Positions 33,750 to 42,794 of a stretch of DNA of 64,000 nt are shown here, piece after piece. Below the pieces are notes generated by a model. It did no database searches, had not been told where the DNA came from, and was given only the letters and a program-made list of their open reading frames with translations. A program made the translations under genes and the position numbers. Numbering within the stretch: the stretch's first letter is position 1; every line of letters begins with the position of its first letter. This stretch comes from Nannocystis pusilla (GTDB taxonomy: Bacteria > Myxococcota_A > Polyangia > Nannocystales > Nannocystaceae). The stretch lies in contig NZ_JAPNKE010000002.1 in assembly GCF_026626665.1 (NCBI RefSeq), forward strand, positions 2,729,204 to 2,793,203, read 5' to 3'.

Positions 33750-35114
33750 ATGGACCAGATCTTCGAGAGCCATTTCGGTGGCAACCAGAGCTCGAACGGC
33801 GGCGAAACTGAGGCCTACTGCCCCAAGTGTCGCGCCGATACCACGCACGTCATCCTCGAGAGCTACGGCGACGAAATCCGCCGCGTTCAGTGCGGCGTCT
33901 GCGGTGATATTCACTCCTTCAAGCCTCCGCGGGGCCGGGACGACGAGAGCCCGGAGCCGCTGAGCGTGTCCCGGCGCAAGAGTATGAAGAAATTGTCCTG
34001 GCTCGACGGGGTCCACACGTACGACGTGAATAACGCCGTTCGGTACAGCCCCAAGGCGCTTCTCCAGCTCCATCAGATCGTCGTTCACCCCACCTTCGGC
34101 GTCGGCTACGTCAGCGAGCTGATGGGCGATAACAAGGCGGAGGTGATGTTCCGCAGCGATCTGACGCGCCTCCTGGTCCACGGCCGCGGCGAGTCCGCCG
34201 ACGAGCGCCGGGGCGAGCGGGTCTCCGGGGAGGAAGTCCGCCAACTGCTCGGCCTCGAGATGGGCCCCTCGCCCGAGGAGATCGCCGCCCAGCGCGAGCG
34301 CCGCCAGGCCGAAGAAGACGCCGAAAAGCGAGCCGCTGCCGAGCAACGCAAGGTCCTGGAGGCCCAGCGCCGCGAGGAAGAACGCCTCCGCCGCGAGTCC
34401 GAGCGCGACCGCAAGCGCAAGGAGAAGGAAGACGAGAAGCGCCGCAAGGAAGAGGACCGCGAGCGCGTGAAGCTCGAAAAGGAGCAGGCCCGCAACGCCG
34501 CCAAGCAGGCCAAGGAAGACGAGAAGCGCCGCAAGGAAGAGGAGCGCACCCGGGCCGCCGAGCAGAAGCGCCTCGACGCCGAGCAGAAGAAGCAAGACGC
34601 GATCACGGCCAAGGAGACCGCCAAGCGCGAGGCCGAGGAGCGCAAGAAGGCCCAGGAGGCCGAGAAGGCCAAGAAGGTCCTCGAGAAGGAAGCCGGCCGC
34701 AAGGCGAAGGAAGCCGAGAAGGCGAAGAAGGCCAAAGACGCCGAAAAGGCCAAGGAGAAGGCGAAGAAGGTCAAGGACGCCGAGAAGGCGAAGAAGGCCA
34801 AGGACGCCGAAAAGGCCAAGAAGCAGAAGGCCCCGGCGAAGAAGCCCGTCGCCAAGAAGCCCGCGGCAAAGAAGCCCCTGGCCAAGAAGCCCGCCGCCAA
34901 GAAGCCCGCCGCCAAGAAGCCGGCCGCCAAGAAGCCGGTCGTCAAGAAGGCCGCCACCAAGAAGCCGGCCGCGAAGAAGCCGGCCGCAAAGAAGCCCCTG
35001 GCCAAGAGCCGGCCGCAAAGAAGCCCCCTGGCCAAGAAGCCCGCGGCGAAGAAGCCGGCCGCCAAGAAGCCCGCGCCCAAAAAGCCGGTGAAGAAGCCCG
35101 GCAAGCGCAAGTAG
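33750..35114 (+). CDS. Zinc-ribbon protein with long charged helix and histone H1-like Lys/Ala/Pro tail
   Basis: 454 aa. An N-terminal zinc ribbon (CPKC at ~24, CGVC at ~51) is followed by a compact domain with HPTFGVGYVSELMGDNKAEV, seen in small myxobacterial regulators. Then come ~170 residues of charged coiled coil (EEKRRKEEER, AEKAKKAKD) and ~100 residues of KKPAAKKP repeats as in histone H1 and bacterial nucleoid proteins. DNA or RNA binding is inferred. In the tail, SRPQRSP replaces the expected KPAAKKP; one lost A near 35007 and one extra C near 35025 would restore the repeat. A ribosome site and a strong terminator flank the gene. Confidence 0.8.
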   Translation: MDQIFESHFGGNQSSNGGETEAYCPKCRADTTHVILESYGDEIRRVQCGVCGDIHSFKPPRGRDDESPEPLSVSRRKSMKKLSWLDGVHTYDVNNAVRYSPKALLQLHQIVVHPTFGVGYVSELMGDNKAEVMFRSDLTRLLVHGRGESADERRGERVSGEEVRQLLGLEMGPSPEEIAAQRERRQAEEDAEKRAAAEQRKVLEAQRREEERLRRESERDRKRKEKEDEKRRKEEDRERVKLEKEQARNAAKQAKEDEKRRKEEERTRAAEQKRLDAEQKKQDAITAKETAKREAEERKKAQEAEKAKKVLEKEAGRKAKEAEKAKKAKDAEKAKEKAKKVKDAEKAKKAKDAEKAKKQKAPAKKPVAKKPAAKKPLAKKPAAKKPAAKKPAAKKPVVKKAATKKPAAKKPAAKKPLAKSRPQRSPLAKKPAAKKPAAKKPAPKKPVKKPGKRK

Positions 35115-35135
35115 CCGCTGCGCGCCCACGACTCC

Positions 35136-35167
35136 GAGCCCCGGTCGACCACCGGGGCTCGTTTCGT
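35136..35167 (+). terminator. Rho-independent terminator after the zinc-ribbon gene
   Basis: GAGCCCCGGT and ACCGGGGCTC (35136-35160) form a 10-bp stem with a 5-nt loop, followed by GTTTCGTT. It begins 21 nt after the stop codon. Confidence 0.85.
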
Positions 35168-35589
35168 TGGTCGCTGCGGCCTCCACTCTCGGGCTGCATC
35201 GGCGCGACCGCGATTGGTGGCATGAGGCCCGATTCATCGGATCGACGGCCGCCCAATCGCGCAGCCTCGATTCACCGCGGCGATCGATTTGGCCCCGCGA
35301 CAACGGGGAATCACCGCAGTCTCGAATCGACCGATTCGTCCTGCCGTGATTCCCCCTCACCGTCGCCCAAAACCTGCGGCGCCCGCCCGACGGGGATCTC
35401 GGCGAGCGGGCACGGACTCGCGCACGAGCGACGCCCCCTGCGCCCGCCCCGCGGCTCACACGCCGGCGCGCCTCGCCGCCTCACGGCCTCGCGGCGCGCC
35501 CGGCGGCCCCCTCCGGCCTCCCCTTCCGATGGGGTCGTTTTGGCCGATTGCTTGGCGGCTGACGCCGGCTCGCGCAGGCTTGGCAGCGC
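35168..35589. other. 420-nt region without a gene, many GATTC motifs and one long hairpin
   Basis: Short GATTC/GAATC words recur (35175-35360), in contrast to the GC-rich surroundings, culminating in the hairpin at 35305-35355. The right half (35360-35589) is GC-rich with no recognised signal. No -10 box at leaderless distance precedes the CPBP gene. Confidence 0.5.
35305..35355. other. 51-nt three-segment inverted repeat
   Basis: GGGGAATCAC pairs with GTGATTCCCC, GCAG with CTGC, and the centre CGAATCG with CGATTCG (2-nt loop). There is no T-run after it, so a simple terminator is unlikely. A structured RNA or protein-binding site is possible. Confidence 0.7.
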
Positions 35590-36345
35590 ATGGCCCGTGC
35601 ACAGCCGCCTCGGCCGCCGCCGCCTCGCGCGCGGAGCGCCTTCTGGGAGCACTTCTCGGCGCGGATCGATCCGTTCACCAGCGCGGTCCTCGTGTTCCCG
35701 CTGCTGCTCGTCTATCAGCTCGGGATCCTCGGCTCCGGCGGCCTCGGCCTCAACGGCGTCGACTTCGTCACCAAGGCGCTGATCGAGCTGTGCGCCCGCG
35801 ACCTCGGCAACTACATGGCCGCGCTCGGGGCCGGCCTCCTCGGCTACGCCGCGATCCTCGTCATCCTGCGCAGCTACGGCCGCTTCAGCCCGCAGCGCTT
35901 CGTGCCGATGCTGGTCGAGTCCGGCTTTTACGCCTCGACCATGGGCACCCTCATCCTGCTCGTGATCCATCGCTTCGCCGAGCTCGTGCCCGGCCTCGCG
36001 GTCGCGGCCCGCACCAGCGTCGCCGACATCGCCGTCATCTCGGCCGGCGCGGGCCTCCACGAGGAGCTCATCTTCCGCGTCCTCGGCATGGGCGGCATCG
36101 GCTTCCTGCTGTCGGGTCTGACCGGCCGGCGGCGCGCGTGGCTCGGCGCGCTGGTGCTGTCGTCGCTGATCTTCAGCCTCGCGCACCACGTCGGCCCCGC
36201 CGGCGAGCCCTTCACCTACGCCGCGTTCGTCTACCGCACCCTCGCCGGCGTGTTCTTCGCCCTCGTCTATCAATTGCGCGGCTTCGCCGTGGCCGCCTGG
36301 ACGCACGCCCTCTACGACGTCTACGTGCTCAGCCTGCACGGCTGA
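35590..36345 (+). CDS. CPBP family intramembrane glutamic endopeptidase
   Basis: A 251-aa polytopic protein with the three CPBP/CAAX (Abi) motifs: HEELIFR (EExxxR type), FSLAHHVG (second His) and WTHALYDVY (HxxxD). A basic, Pro-rich 20-residue N-terminus precedes six to eight hydrophobic helices. Such proteases act on prenylated proteins in eukaryotes; in bacteria they serve in bacteriocin immunity or unknown processing. It ends 9 nt from the convergent kinase gene. Confidence 0.85.
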   Translation: MARAQPPRPPPPRARSAFWEHFSARIDPFTSAVLVFPLLLVYQLGILGSGGLGLNGVDFVTKALIELCARDLGNYMAALGAGLLGYAAILVILRSYGRFSPQRFVPMLVESGFYASTMGTLILLVIHRFAELVPGLAVAARTSVADIAVISAGAGLHEELIFRVLGMGGIGFLLSGLTGRRRAWLGALVLSSLIFSLAHHVGPAGEPFTYAAFVYRTLAGVFFALVYQLRGFAVAAWTHALYDVYVLSLHG

Positions 36346-36354
36346 CGCGCGCTG

Positions 36355-38078
36355 TCACTTCTTGCTGGTCGGCAGGAAGATCGAGCTCCCGCTGTTCTTG
36401 GCGGGCAGCTTGAACCTGTCGTCGGGCTTCGACTCTGCCTTCGCGGCCGGCTTGCCCTCGCCGGTCTTCGGCCGCGGCTTCGCCTTGGGGCGCGGCTCCT
36501 CGACGACCTCCGCCTCGCCCGCCTTCGGCCCGGCCTGGATGCGAGCGAGGGCCGCCCGCGCCTCCGCGTTGCCGCCGTCGAGCGCCAGCACGTCGCGGTA
36601 GGCCTTCTCGGCCGCGCCCTTGTCGCCCGCCTGCTCGAACTGACGCGCCACCTGCAAGCCGATGAGCACCGCGATCTTGCGCTCCTGCGCCGACGCCCGG
36701 CTCTCGCCGTTCGGCACCGTGTGCAGCTGGTAGCGGACCGCCTCGAGCTCCTGGCGGGCCTTGCCGAAGTCGCCGTCGAGGATCAATGCGTCGACCTGAT
36801 CGAGGCGCGCCGCCACCCTCGCCGCCTCGAGGCCGTCCTCCTCGCTGGCGTTGGCGGCCTTGCCTCCCCGCCGAACATCAACACCGCCGCCACCACCGCT
36901 GCCAGCGCGCCGGCTCCCATCACGATCCACCGCGTCGAACTGCCGCGCCGCTCGGTCGGCATCGCCGCGGTGATCGACGGGCCCTCGGCCTCGCCGCCCT
37001 GCTGGGCCAGGTCGGCCGCGCTGACGCTGCGGCTCACCACCGCCGACTGCCGGCGCTTGCGCGACATCGGCTTCATCGACCCCGACGGCAGCTCGCGCCC
37101 GATCAGGCTCGACGACGGCGCCACGTCGGGGACCATCGCCAGCGTCGACGCGGTCGCGCTCGGGTCGGCGCCCTCGGCGAGCGGCAGGCGGAACAGGTGC
37201 GACGGCACGCAGGCGACCAGCGCCTCGGTCAGCGCGTTGGCGTCGATCGGCCGCGCCTCGGGATCCTTGGCGATGCAGCGATCGATGAGCTGCGCCAGCT
37301 CGGGCGGCACCTCGTTGCCGGGCGGCAGCTTGACCGCCAGCGGCGCCGGCTGCTCGTGGACTTGCTTGTAAAGCAGCGCCTGATTGTTGTCGGCCACGAA
37401 CGGCGGCGCGCCTGCCAGCATGCGATAGAACAGCAGACCGCACGCGTACACATCGACGCGCTCGTCGAGCGCCTCGCCGCGGACCTGCTCCGGCGCCATG
37501 TAGTTGGCGGTGCCGAGCACCTGCTCGGTGGTGATGTCGCGTTGTTCGCCCTCGACCAGCTTGGCCATGCCGAAGTCGAGCAGCTTGACGAAGTTGGCCC
37601 GGCCCTTGCGGGTGATGAGCATGATGTTCGCGGGCTTGATGTCGCGGTGCATCAGCCCGCGGCCGTGCGCGTAGCCGAGGGCCTTGAGGATCTGCGCCGC
37701 GATCGGCACGAACTCCGCCAGCGACAGGTAGCCCTTGCGGTTCAAAAAGCTCAGCAGCGGCTCGCCCGACAGGTACTCCATCACGAGGTACGGCGCGCCG
37801 TTCGCGTGCCCGTGCCCCAGGACTTCGACGATGTTCGGATGCTGGATCGCACTGAGGCGCTCGACCTCGCGATCGAAGCGGGCGCTGGCCTCGGACTCGC
37901 CGGCCAGATGTCCGGCGAGGAACTTGATCACGACCTCGCGGCGCTGCTCGAGGTCGTGGGCCAGATAGACCACGCCGACACCGCCGCGGGCGATCAGGCG
38001 ATCGATCTCATACTTGCCGCCGATCCGCGCCCCGGGAGCCGGATCGAGGGTCGTGCGCGAGCGAATGGGTTCGACCAC
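36355..38078 (-). CDS. Transmembrane Ser/Thr protein kinase (paralogue 1), frameshifted
   Basis: About 575 aa when repaired. The kinase domain (residues ~25-290) has the glycine loop ARGGVGVVYLAHD, VVIKFLAG, the catalytic HRDIKPANIML, LLDFGMAK and MAPEQ. After a Pro/Ser linker comes one transmembrane helix (WIVMGAGALAAVVAAVLMF), then an extracytoplasmic TPR-like region and a Lys/Pro tail ending SGSSIFLPTSKK. The frame breaks after the helix: CCCC at 36866-36869 needs a fifth base to continue into GGKAANASEEDG. It shares the whole architecture with the kinase at 40841-42676. A -10 box TATAGT lies 17 nt before the GTG. Confidence 0.88.
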
Positions 38079-38095
38079 GGAAGCCTCAGCTTCCG

Positions 38096-38101
38096 ACTAT
38101 A
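38096..38101 (-). promoter_or_regulatory. -10 box TATAGT, 17 nt before GTG at 38078
   Basis: Minus-strand TATAGT; the short leader contains the inverted repeat GGAAGCTGAGGCTTCC directly before the start codon. Confidence 0.4.
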
Positions 38102-38128
38102 CCCCGACAGGGGGAGCGGCGGTGCGCT

Positions 38129-39952
38129 CTACGGGAGATCCACCCACATGCCCTCATGGCTGGGCGCGGGATCCAACACGTACATGCGTTTGGGGTCCAG
38201 CACCCCTACGCCCGGCATGCCCATGTCCTCGTCGATCCCCCAACCCAGCAGGTTCACGCGGACCTCGCCCGTCGTCAGGTCGAAGTCGAGCGCACCGCTG
38301 ACGCCCTTGAGGTCCACCGTCCCGCCGTCGACGAGGATGTCGCGGGCCTTCTTGATGAAGGTGAGCGACAGGCCCATCACCTCGCCGAAGCTGACCATCG
38401 TGCCCTGGTCTTTGTCGGCCAGCTTGGCGATCGCCGCGGCCACGTTCTTGCCGGTGATGGGTTCGCCCTCGGGCACGCCGGCCATCGCCAGCATCAGCAC
38501 CATCGCCCCGTCGTAGCTCAGCGACGCGGCCGTGATCGGGGCCTGGTCGTTGAAGCGGATCTTGTAGCGGATGTTGAAGTTGTTGAAGTTGGCCTCATCG
38601 AAGATGATCGGCGCGACGCCCTCGGTGATCTGCGTGAGCACCGGCTTGAGCGGCCCCGGGGCCTTGGCGATGAGATCGGGCAAGGCCGCCACGACCCCGT
38701 GCGAGACGACGAAGCGCGGCAGCGGCGGGTCGGGGTTCTCGGCCGACCACGCGTTCATGAAGCCGAGGATGATGTCGATCGCCTCGGTCGTGCCGATGAT
38801 GCCGATCGTGTCCGGGTGCTCGCCAGGCGCGCCCCAGGCGTTGGCGATCACGGTCCCGTACATCTGCAGCAGCTCGGTCTGCGTCAGGCCGACCGGGTTC
38901 GGGTACTCGTGGTTCGAGATGTCGAGCATCGGGTCGTTCATCTCGAGGCGGAGCGTCGCGTCCTCGTGCAGCGAGGTGCCGTAGGCGTCGCTCTTGTAGA
39001 GCAGCGCGACCTTCTGCGGCGCCGGCGTGAGCTGCGGGATGCGGTCGGCGAACGCGTTGGCCTGGTACACGTCGCTCGGGATCGTGCGCCACACCAGGCC
39101 GTCGTCCGCGAGGTCCGTGATCTCCTTGGCCGAGGCCGTCGGCGAGATGAGCAGCGTCCCGCTGGCCTTGGCCTGGTCGGCCAGGTGCAGCACCAGCTCG
39201 CTGAAGATCGGCCCGACCACCACCGGCGCGCCGATCGTCTCGCTGAGGTGGGTGAGCGACGCGGTCGCCTTGGTCGCCGAGCCGGCGTCGTCGCAGCCGA
39301 TCCACGCGATCTTGAACCCGCCGGGCAGGTCGGTGTTGGCGTTGAAGTCCTCGACCGCGAGCTGGACCGCGTTCTGCAGCGGCACCACCAGCGCGTCGAA
39401 CGGCGGCGAGGTCGCCATGATCGAGCCGACGAACACGACGTTGTCGCTCGGCTTGTCGCTCGGCCAGTGGAAGGTCTGACACTCGTCGGTCAGCGCCGAC
39501 ACGCACACGCCGGCCTTGCCGCACACGTGCTCCTCGCCGAGCGCCGCGACGCACTCGCTGTGGACCGTGCACGCCACCTGCCCGCCGGTCGTCGTCGTCT
39601 CGGTGTCGCTCTCGGCCGTCGTGCTGGTCGTGGTCGTGCTCGTGGTCGTGCCCGTGAGCGCGTCGGTCTCAGTCTCGCCGGTGGTCGTGGTGATGGACGG
39701 CTCGGTGGTCGAGGTGGTCGGCAGCGACGTCGTCGGGCTGGTGCCCGGATCGCCGCTGGTCGTGTCGTCACCGCCCGGCACGCACTTGTTGCCCGGCCCG
39801 CACACGTAGCCGTTGCCCGCGCCGGCGCAGTCGTCGTCGATCTTGCAGTCGGCGAACTCGGTGATCGCGGTACATGCCCCGAGGGCCAGGCCGCACGCGA
39901 GCCCGGCGAGCCCCAGCGGCAACGTGCGAAGCGAAACAGGCGCGGTGAACAC
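38129..39952 (-). CDS. Ligand-binding lipoprotein, ABC amino-acid receptor (periplasmic binding fold type I)
   Basis: 607 aa. Signal and lipobox GLALGACTA, a Cys pair module (CKIDDDCAGAGNGYVCGPG), ~70 Thr/Ser residues, a second Cys module, then a ~420-aa binding domain of the Leu/Ile/Val receptor type (VVFVGSIMATSPPFDALV to GLSLTFIKKARDILVDGG). GTG at 39952 has the ribosome site AGGAGGT. No permease or ATPase is near. The gene sits between two kinase genes and a TPR gene, so it may feed ligand signals to the kinases rather than drive transport (inference). Confidence 0.85.
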   Translation of the reverse strand: MFTAPVSLRTLPLGLAGLACGLALGACTAITEFADCKIDDDCAGAGNGYVCGPGNKCVPGGDDTTSGDPGTSPTTSLPTTSTTEPSITTTTGETETDALTGTTTSTTTTSTTAESDTETTTTGGQVACTVHSECVAALGEEHVCGKAGVCVSALTDECQTFHWPSDKPSDNVVFVGSIMATSPPFDALVVPLQNAVQLAVEDFNANTDLPGGFKIAWIGCDDAGSATKATASLTHLSETIGAPVVVGPIFSELVLHLADQAKASGTLLISPTASAKEITDLADDGLVWRTIPSDVYQANAFADRIPQLTPAPQKVALLYKSDAYGTSLHEDATLRLEMNDPMLDISNHEYPNPVGLTQTELLQMYGTVIANAWGAPGEHPDTIGIIGTTEAIDIILGFMNAWSAENPDPPLPRFVVSHGVVAALPDLIAKAPGPLKPVLTQITEGVAPIIFDEANFNNFNIRYKIRFNDQAPITAASLSYDGAMVLMLAMAGVPEGEPITGKNVAAAIAKLADKDQGTMVSFGEVMGLSLTFIKKARDILVDGGTVDLKGVSGALDFDLTTGEVRVNLLGWGIDEDMGMPGVGVLDPKRMYVLDPAPSHEGMWVDLP

Positions 39953-39993
39953 GGGCGACCTCCTGCGTAGGCGAAGCGAAAGAGTGGGTGCGA

Positions 39994-40841
39994 TCAGAAA
40001 CGGGCGACCAGGCCGGCGCCGGTCGGCAGGACGCGGCGCTGGGCCACGGTCGAGGACTTGCCCTTGCTGATGCCGACGGCCAACAGGGCCACGCCGGTGA
40101 GCGCGAGCACGGCGCCGCCGATGATCAGCACGTCGGTGGCGACGGCCAGCCGCTGGCCGCCCTGCACGAGGTCCTGGCGCGCCGCGTAGTCGTGGGTGGC
40201 GTCGAGCTGGTTCTGCTTGGACAGGGTCAGGCCGCCGAGCACGCCGCCGATGATCAGCGCCCCGCCGCCGACCCCGAGCAGGCCGGCGCCGGTCAGCTTC
40301 ATCTTCCGCCACTTCGGATCCGGCGCGGCGGGCTTCACCGGCGCCGGCTCGGGCTTGGGCCCCTCGACCACCGGGGCGGGCGGCGGCGCGGCCTCGGCCG
40401 GCTTCTCGCCCGGGTCGGTCTCCTGCAGGATGCCCTTCAGCACCCGCAGCCGCTGCAGCGCCAGGTCGCGCGCCTCGATCTCGACCCCCGGCTCCTTGAC
40501 GAAGCGCTGGTAGTAGTCGACCGCCGAGCGAATGTCGCCCTTCTCCTCGTAGACGCGGCCGATGTTGAACAGGTAGTTCGGGACCTTGTCGATCGCGTAC
40601 GCCTCCTCGAACAGGCGCACCGCCGCGTCGTAGTCCCGGGCGTTGAAGCGCTCGATCGCCTGCGCGCTCAGGTCGGCCGCCGACGGCTGGGTCGCCGCCT
40701 GCTCCTTGGAACCTGTCGCAGAGGACATGGCCGCGAGGACCTGTCCCTGCGTTCCGGGACGACCCCGGCGACCAGCGAGCCCGCCAGCGCCGCCGCGACC
40801 CCACGTTGCGCACCGCCACGGACTGGAGCGCGATCTCGCAT
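39994..40841 (-). CDS. TPR protein with signal peptide and two C-terminal membrane helices, frameshifted
   Basis: ATG 40841 overlaps the kinase stop (TGATG). The N-terminus MRDRAPVRGGAQRGVAAALA reads as an export signal. A frame change at GGG 40756-40758 (one base missing) then leads into QVLAAMSSATGSKEQ. TPR units follow (AIERFNARDYDAAVRLFEEA, YLFNIGRVYEEKGDIRSAVD), then a Pro-rich stretch, then two helices (LLGVGGGALIIGGVLGG; VLIIGGAVLALTGVALLAVG). Similar TPR proteins accompany kinases in myxobacteria. Its N-terminal linker is coded by dispersed repeats (40711-40760). Confidence 0.75.
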
Positions 40842-42676
40842 CACTTGTTGCCTCCGACAGGTAGGAAGATACCGCCGTCGTCCTTCTTCGCGACCGGCAA
40901 GAACGGGTCCTTGGCCGGCGCCGGCGCGGGCTGTTTCGCCCCCGCGGGCTCGGGCTCGGGCGTCGGCGCGGGCGCGGGCGTGCCGGCAGACTCCGGACCC
41001 TTGCTGCCCGGCCTGGCGCCGGCGGGGCGGGTCTTGCCGGCGCCGGGCCGCCCCTGCCCGCTCGGCTCCGGCTCGGGCGGCGGCGGCGGCTCGCTCGCCG
41101 CGGTCAGGCGGGCGATCGAGCTGTTCGCCTCGGCGTTGCCGGCCTCGATGGCGAGGATGTCGCGGTAGGCGCTGAGGGCCGCCTCGACGTTGCCCTCCTT
41201 CTCGAGCCGCTGGGCGAGCCCGAGCGTGCTGGCGACCGCGATCCGGGTCAGGCTCGCCTCGGCGCGGCGCTTCAGCGTCGGGTACGCCTCGAGGTCGCGG
41301 GCCATGCCGTCGAGGTGGCGGCGAGCCTTGTCGAACTCGCCGCCGAGGACCTCGCGCTCGACCTGATCGAGCTGGGCGGCCATGCGCTTCTCTTCGGTCA
41401 CGCCGGTGCCGACCACCGGGGTCGTCGTGCTCCCGCCGTTCCACAGCGCCGCCGTGGCCACGCCGCCGAGCAGCACCGCCACGACCGCGCCGCCGATCAG
41501 CACCCAGCTGCGCGCGCCCGAGTCGGGCTCGGGCGCGACGATGGTGGTGGCGAAGCCGCCGCTCGCCTGCGACGGCGGGATCGTCGGCATCGGCAGCGCC
41601 CGCGTGCGCCCGCTGCCGCGGGTCCGGTACGGCGCGGTGCGCAGCAGGTCGGAGGTCGGCGTGGCGACGATGCTGCCGGTCGAGTGCGACGTCGCGGCCA
41701 CGCCCTCGGCCACCGGCAGGTGGAACATCGACGCCGGGCACGAATCGATCATCGCCTCGACCATCTCGTTGGCGTCGGCCGGGCGCTCGTCGACCTGCTT
41801 GGCCAGGCAGCGATGGACCAGGGCGATGAGGTCTTCGGGCACGCCGTGGTTCGGCGGCAGGACGTCGCCGAGCAGCGGCGGGGCCTGGTGGACGTGCTTG
41901 TACAACAGCGCCGCGTTGCCCTCGCCCTCGAACGGCAGGCGCCCCGCGAGCATGTAGTAGAACAGGACGCCGAGCGCGTAGACGTCGACCCGCACGTCGA
42001 GCGTCTCGCCGCGGATCTGCTCGGGCGCGATGTAATTCGCGGTGCCGACGATCTGCTCGGCCGTCACCTCGCGCTCGCCCTCGACCAGCTTGGCCATGCC
42101 GAAGTCGAGGATCTTGACGTAGTTGGCGCGGCCCTTGCGGACCATCAGCATGATGTTGCTGGGCTTGAGGTCGCGGTGCATCAGCCCGCGCGAGTGGGCG
42201 TAGCCGATGCCCTTCAAGATCTGGGCGGCGATCGGCACGAACTCCTCGACCGTCAGCCGACCCTTGCGCGCGAGGTAGTCGCTGAGCAGCTCGCCCGCGA
42301 GGTACTCCATCACCAGGTAGGCGACGCCGTTCTCGTGGCCGCAGTCGTGCAGCGCGACGATGTTGGCGTGCTGCAGCTCGCCGAGCCGCTGGCCCTCGCG
42401 CTCGAAGCGGGCGATGGCCTCGGCGTTGTCGATCCAGTTGGGCGCGAGCACCTTGACGACGACGTCTCGCTCGCCGCCGTCGAGCGCCACCTGCCGCGCC
42501 AGGTACACCAGGCCGATGCCGCCGCGCGCGAGCAATCGGGTGATGTGGTACTTGCCGGCGATGGTCGCCCCGATGAGAGGATCGACCGGTTCACGGGTGG
42601 CGCGAGGCTGTCGCCGGGTCGTCATAAAGCGCTTGTCACGAAGGGCCCGGCGCAGCAGCGCCGCCGCAGCCTTCAC
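40841..42676 (-). CDS. Transmembrane Ser/Thr protein kinase (paralogue 2)
   Basis: 611 aa. Kinase domain ~45-310 with ARGGIGLVYLAR, VVVKVLAP, HRDLKPSNIML, ILDFGMAKL and IAPEQIRGE; one transmembrane helix (SWVLIGGAVVAVLLGGVATA) at ~415-437; a TPR-like region (RLEKEGNVEAALSAYRDILA); and a Pro-rich tail ending DDGGIFLPVGGNK. Eukaryote-type kinases of this layout sense outside or envelope cues. The GTG lies 5 nt after TATAGT. It heads the probable operon kinase 2, TPR protein, binding lipoprotein, kinase 1 (spacings -1, 41 and 50 nt). Confidence 0.92.
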   Translation of the reverse strand: MKAAAALLRRALRDKRFMTTRRQPRATREPVDPLIGATIAGKYHITRLLARGGIGLVYLARQVALDGGERDVVVKVLAPNWIDNAEAIARFEREGQRLGELQHANIVALHDCGHENGVAYLVMEYLAGELLSDYLARKGRLTVEEFVPIAAQILKGIGYAHSRGLMHRDLKPSNIMLMVRKGRANYVKILDFGMAKLVEGEREVTAEQIVGTANYIAPEQIRGETLDVRVDVYALGVLFYYMLAGRLPFEGEGNAALLYKHVHQAPPLLGDVLPPNHGVPEDLIALVHRCLAKQVDERPADANEMVEAMIDSCPASMFHLPVAEGVAATSHSTGSIVATPTSDLLRTAPYRTRGSGRTRALPMPTIPPSQASGGFATTIVAPEPDSGARSWVLIGGAVVAVLLGGVATAALWNGGSTTTPVVGTGVTEEKRMAAQLDQVEREVLGGEFDKARRHLDGMARDLEAYPTLKRRAEASLTRIAVASTLGLAQRLEKEGNVEAALSAYRDILAIEAGNAEANSSIARLTAASEPPPPPEPEPSGQGRPGAGKTRPAGARPGSKGPESAGTPAPAPTPEPEPAGAKQPAPAPAKDPFLPVAKKDDGGIFLPVGGNK

Positions 42677-42681
42677 GGTTC

Positions 42682-42687
42682 ACTATA
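42682..42687 (-). promoter_or_regulatory. -10 box TATAGT, 5 nt before GTG at 42676
   Basis: Minus strand GGATATAGT, five bases, GTG; leaderless promoter of the kinase operon. Confidence 0.55.
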
Positions 42688-42794
42688 TCCGCGCGGCCCC
42701 TCGCTGTCGCGTCACAGTTCCGATCGGCGGACGTCTCCAGATTCGCGCCGCGCGGCCGCGCCGCATGTCCCCGGGGCAAAGCCGGCCGGCCGAA

